In this document: positions 22,600 to 25,139 of the stretch, one piece after another | Position numbering within the stretch: the stretch's first letter is position 1 | How the letters are laid out: each line of letters begins with the position of its first letter | From: Bacillus sp. UNC41MFS5 | Lineage (GTDB): Bacteria; Bacillota; Bacilli; Bacillales_B; DSM-18226 | DNA: 25,139 nucleotides | Direction of reading: 5' to 3' | NCBI RefSeq assembly: GCF_000686805.1 | Contig: NZ_JMLP01000034.1 | Span: 1-25,139 of the forward strand | Program-made: the position numbers and the translations under genes | The notes under the pieces: model-generated | Databases searched by the model: none | What the model saw: only the letters and a program-made list of their open reading frames with translations | Told to the model about the DNA's origin: nothing

Positions 22600-23465
22600 A
22601 AGCGAACACCTCTACTTAACACCTTGGTGACAGCAGCAGACAGCTCATCAATGGTTAGATACATTTTCTCTAATTTAATCCCTAATTTTTCTTCAAGTTT
22701 CAATTGAAACCGAACCACTTCGGGAACATCAAGTCCCATTTCAACAAGTTCAACAGGTGCTGAGAAAATCTCTTCCGGTGTCCCTCTTTGAACGACCTTC
22801 CCTTGCTGCATAATAACAATTTGGTCTGCATATCTTGCGGCGTCCTCCATACTATGCGTAACAAGTATGGTAGAAAGATTTCTTTCTTGATGAAGAGAGT
22901 AAAACATATCCATGACCTCTTTACGACCTCTAGGGTCTAGCCCTGCAGTAGGCTCGTCCAGGACAATGACATCGGGTTCCATTGCGAGTACACCCGCAAT
23001 GGCCACGCGGCGCATTTGGCCCCCAGAGAGATCAAAAGGGGATTTTTCAAGTACTTCTACGCCTAGTCCAACTTGATTTAAGGCAATCCGTGCCCGTTCC
23101 TTTGCATCACTCTCAGAAACGCCAAAATTCATGGGTCCAAACATTATGTCCTTTTCAACCGTTTCTTCAAACAATTGATGTTCAGGGAATTGAAAAACAA
23201 TCCCAACTTTTTGACGAATCTTTTTCAAATTTTTATTTTTCTGTCCAGCCTTAATTTCATGTTCACCAATCGAAACCGATCCTTTTGTTGGCTGCAACAG
23301 TGCGTTTAAATGCTGGAGGACGGTGGACTTTCCTGAGCCGGTATGACCAATTATAGCCATGTACACGCCCGTTGGAATATCAATCGAAACGTCCGCAATG
23401 GCCAATCGTTCAAAAGGAGTATTTGCTTGATACCGATAATCTACATGTTTGAGCGAGATGTCCAT
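22596..23465 (-). CDS. ecfA2: ECF transporter ATPase EcfA2
   Basis: A 289-residue ABC ATPase: Walker [11 protein letters not shown]-loop [13 protein letters not shown] (the Q-helix region specific to EcfA), signature [10 protein letters not shown], Walker [14 protein letters not shown], and a switch His in VTHSM. The C-terminal extension is typical of EcfA2. The start overlaps the end of ecfA1 by 25 bp, so the two are coupled. Confidence 0.96.
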   Translation of the reverse strand: MDISLKHVDYRYQANTPFERLAIADVSIDIPTGVYMAIIGHTGSGKSTVLQHLNALLQPTKGSVSIGEHEIKAGQKNKNLKKIRQKVGIVFQFPEHQLFEETVEKDIMFGPMNFGVSESDAKERARIALNQVGLGVEVLEKSPFDLSGGQMRRVAIAGVLAMEPDVIVLDEPTAGLDPRGRKEVMDMFYSLHQERNLSTILVTHSMEDAARYADQIVIMQQGKVVQRGTPEEIFSAPVELVEMGLDVPEVVRFQLKLEEKLGIKLEKMYLTIDELSAAVTKVLSRGVRL

Positions 23466-24280
23466 AACTCTGTCACCAACTCTTCTTCCGATAAATAATG
23501 TCTCGATAGTGGAATACCCTTGTCCCGAAATGATTTCGTCATTTTTACTGAAAAAGGAATATCCAAACCTAATTGAACTAATTGTTCATCCATGGAGAAA
23601 ATTTCCTCAGGTGTTCCTTCCCGAAAGACTTCTCCTTTGTTCATCACAATAATCCGATCCGCCTTGGCTGCCTCATCTAAGTCATGAGTAATCGAAATAA
23701 CGGTTAATGATTTCTCTTCTTTTAATAATCGGACCGTCTCCAATACCTCTTCCCGACCCTTTGGATCAAGCATTGATGTTGCCTCATCTAATATGATAAT
23801 CGACGGCCTTAGTGCAAGAACACCAGCTATTGCCACACGCTGTTTTTGGCCTCCAGATAGATGGTGGGGCTCTTGATGCAGAAACTTATCCATCTTGACC
23901 CTCTTTAACGAATCCTCGACTCTTTTGACCATTTCGTCTCTAGGAATGCCATTATTTTCTAAACCAAAAGCCACATCATCTTGTACAGTTGTACCAACAA
24001 ATTGGTTATCAGGATTTTGAAAAACCATCCCAATTTTTTTTCGGATATCCCATATTGATTCTTCATCAAGCTTTATACCACAAACATGTATTTCACCTGC
24101 TTGAGGAAATTGCAGACCATTTAGTAGTTTTGCCATCGTCGACTTACCGGAACCATTATGACCGACGATTGCTAACCATTCCCCCTCATATATATCAAAA
24201 GAGACATTATTCAGAGCATAGCGTTCTTGTGTATCGTATTGAAAAGATATTCCATCAAGAGTTACAATTGCATTTTTCAT
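23441..24280 (-). CDS. ecfA1: ECF transporter ATPase EcfA1
   Basis: A 279-residue ABC ATPase: Walker [10 protein letters not shown] (40-48), Q-loop [13 protein letters not shown], signature [10 protein letters not shown], Walker [14 protein letters not shown], and a switch His in [15 protein letters not shown] lies before ATG 24280. It is separated from rplQ by 383 bp holding a terminator, a palindrome, a possible promoter and a branched leader structure, so ecfA1-ecfA2-ecfT-truA probably form their own transcription unit. Confidence 0.96.
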   Translation of the reverse strand: MKNAIVTLDGISFQYDTQERYALNNVSFDIYEGEWLAIVGHNGSGKSTMAKLLNGLQFPQAGEIHVCGIKLDEESIWDIRKKIGMVFQNPDNQFVGTTVQDDVAFGLENNGIPRDEMVKRVEDSLKRVKMDKFLHQEPHHLSGGQKQRVAIAGVLALRPSIIILDEATSMLDPKGREEVLETVRLLKEEKSLTVISITHDLDEAAKADRIIVMNKGEVFREGTPEEIFSMDEQLVQLGLDIPFSVKMTKSFRDKGIPLSRHYLSEEELVTELWTSRSNM

Positions 24281-24334
24281 CAGGATATGCCTCCTCTCAG
24301 CTAGACTATTCTCTGCTCAGATTTTTGTACATAT

Positions 24335-24418
24335 AAAAAAAAGCCTGCACCTCGTCCCTATGCAGCAACGTCTTAACTGCAAAAAAGGAATTTCATAAAA
24401 GAAATGGGAGGAGGTGCA
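24335..24418 (-). promoter_or_regulatory. branched terminator-like leader structure upstream of ecfA1
   Basis: A 13-bp stem with one mismatch closes the element (24346-24358 with 24406-24418). Inside are two small hairpins: TGCAG/CTGCA (24361-24365, 24377-24381) and ATTTC/GAAAT (24390-24394, 24401-24405). On the minus strand GGC and eight T follow the closing stem, so the whole three-way junction reads as an intrinsic terminator 55 nt before the ecfA1 start. It could be an attenuator. I do not recognise it as a known riboswitch. Confidence 0.7.
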
Positions 24419-24464
24419 TGAGCTAGACGAGTCGTAATTCAAATCACACATCCACAGATGCGGC

Positions 24465-24492
24465 TGAATAAAAGCTTTAATAAAACAGTCAA
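24465..24492 (-). promoter_or_regulatory. candidate promoter of ecfA1-ecfA2-ecfT-truA
   Basis: On the minus strand: -35 TTGACT (24487-24492), a 16-nt spacer, and -10 TATTCA (24465-24470). The match is moderate. It would give a leader of about 175 nt that includes the branched structure. Confidence 0.42.
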
Positions 24493-24522
24493 CAAAAAGA
24501 AGACGATTAAACTTTTCTGATT

Positions 24523-24538
24523 CTCCAACTAGTTGGAG
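24523..24538. promoter_or_regulatory. 16-bp perfect palindrome, possible operator
   Basis: CTCCAACTAGTTGGAG is a perfect two-fold palindrome, 30 bp upstream of the candidate -35 of the ecfA1 promoter. No T-run follows, so a protein-binding site is more likely than a terminator. The regulator is unknown. Confidence 0.5.
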
Positions 24539-24600
24539 TTACGCTCATCATAACACTCTTTTGGGCTTGGTTTTAACATGATATAGAGTTCATTTACAGA

Positions 24601-24645
24601 AAAAGGGCAAAGAACAAGTTTGTTACAAAACTGTCCAGCGCCCTT
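24601..24645 (-). terminator. terminator after rplQ (end of the rpoA-rplQ operon)
   Basis: On the minus strand AAGGGC (24640-24645) pairs with GCCCTT (24603-24608), with an inner stem of ACAGTTTTGT and ACAAACTTGT, then a short T-run. It begins 18 bp after the rplQ stop. Confidence 0.8.
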
Positions 24646-24663
24646 GTTGTCTGTTGATAGCTA

Positions 24664-25026
24664 TTAAACTAACTCGATAATAACCATTGGTGCACCGTCA
24701 CCGCGGCGTGGTCCAAGTTTCATAATACGAGTATATCCACCTTGACGCTCAGTATAACGTGGAGCGATATCAGCGAAAAGTTTTTGTAATGCACTTGTAT
24801 TGTTTTCAGCATCAGCAACTTCGTTACGTACATATGAAGCAGCTTGACGACGAGCATGTAAATCACCGCGTTTACCTAAAGTGATCATTTTTTCAACAGT
24901 CACACGAATTTCTTTCGCACGAGTTTCTGTTGTTTCAATGCGCTCGTTAATAATTAAATCTGTAGTTAAATCACGTAGCATAGCTTTACGCTGTGCACTT
25001 GTGCGTCCTAACTTTCTGTATGCCAT
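24664..25026 (-). CDS. rplQ: 50S ribosomal protein L17
   Basis: A 120-residue protein of normal length. The L17 start [20 protein letters not shown] and the terminal [18 protein letters not shown] are conserved. AAAGGAGGG precedes ATG 25026. It lies 55 bp after rpoA, as in all Bacillus genomes, and closes the large ribosomal protein operon. Confidence 0.98.
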   Translation of the reverse strand: MAYRKLGRTSAQRKAMLRDLTTDLIINERIETTETRAKEIRVTVEKMITLGKRGDLHARRQAASYVRNEVADAENNTSALQKLFADIAPRYTERQGGYTRIMKLGPRRGDGAPMVIIELV

Positions 25027-25081
25027 GAAGGGTTCCCTCCTTTGTTGAAGTCATAAGTCGGAATAATTGCCTAACGATAGA

Positions 25082-25139
25082 CTAGTCGTCTTTACGTAAG
25101 CCTAATCCAAGCTCTTCTAGTTTTGCCTTCACTTCTTCA
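25082..25139 (-). CDS. rpoA: RNA polymerase alpha subunit, C-terminal end (partial)
   Basis: The minus strand from the right edge encodes EEVKAKLEELGLGLRKDD and a TAG stop (25082-25084), the conserved C-terminus of the Bacillus alpha subunit. Only 18 full codons are in the window. Its position upstream of rplQ confirms the call. Confidence 0.95.
   Translation of the reverse strand, partial: EEVKAKLEELGLGLRKDD

Noticed and set aside
1..25139. CRISPR array, tRNA genes or insertion sequences
   Set aside because: I saw no regularly spaced repeats with unique spacers, no tRNA-like cloverleaf with conserved T-loop, and no transposase or terminal inverted repeats. The 52-bp array has no spacers.

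Overview
The window comes from an endospore-forming member of the Bacillaceae. Spore genes (gerD, cwlD, pdaB, cotH, kbaA), strong GGAGG-type ribosome binding sites and the gene order all say so. Relative to Bacillus subtilis the window is inverted. Read on the minus strand from the right edge it runs rpoA (end), rplQ, ecfA1, ecfA2, ecfT, truA, rplM, rpsI, then after an interruption ybaK, cwlD, salA, gerD, kbaA, pdaB, and an rRNA operon (16S 5' end at the left edge). I cannot name the species; a Bacillus- or Neobacillus-like genome fits.

Layout. 1-300: 16S start, boxA and two tandem rRNA promoters. 322-5440: the conserved sporulation/germination cluster, with convergent pairs (pdaB/kbaA, gerD/salA) sharing bidirectional terminators. 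5612-6522: a NERD-domain pseudogene broken by a stop and a frameshift, followed by a strong terminator and a 52-bp tandem array of three terminator-like hairpins. 6899-9013: an SDR oxidoreductase, a divergent QueA-like protein and a VOC protein. 9096-10864: a soluble GAF histidine kinase with a cysteine cluster and its NarL-type regulator. 10993-12093: cotH.

12185-19932: a 7.75-kb island between a direct copy of the rpsI 3' end plus terminator (12143-12189) and the real rpsI end (19891-19937). It carries a GlnK/GlnL-like two-component system, an NAD malic enzyme, an aspartase and a glutamate/aspartate symporter, all on the minus strand. Together they read as an aspartate-utilisation module: uptake, deamination to fumarate, then (with the host fumarase) malate to pyruvate. 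The promoter in front of the symporter has a perfect cre site and a perfect TTTTGT-N4-TTTTGT repeat, the sequence I recall as the B. subtilis GlnL binding site. The island therefore appears to carry both its regulator and that regulator's operator. No integrase is visible.

19930-25139: ribosomal proteins S9 and L13 with an L13-leader RNA and its own promoter, truA, the ECF transporter energising module (ecfT, ecfA2, ecfA1) with an unusual branched terminator-like leader, rplQ, and the end of rpoA.

Most notable: the self-regulated aspartate island at the rpsI 3' end; the terminator-hairpin tandem array; the divergent QueA paralogue; and the branched leader upstream of ecfA1.
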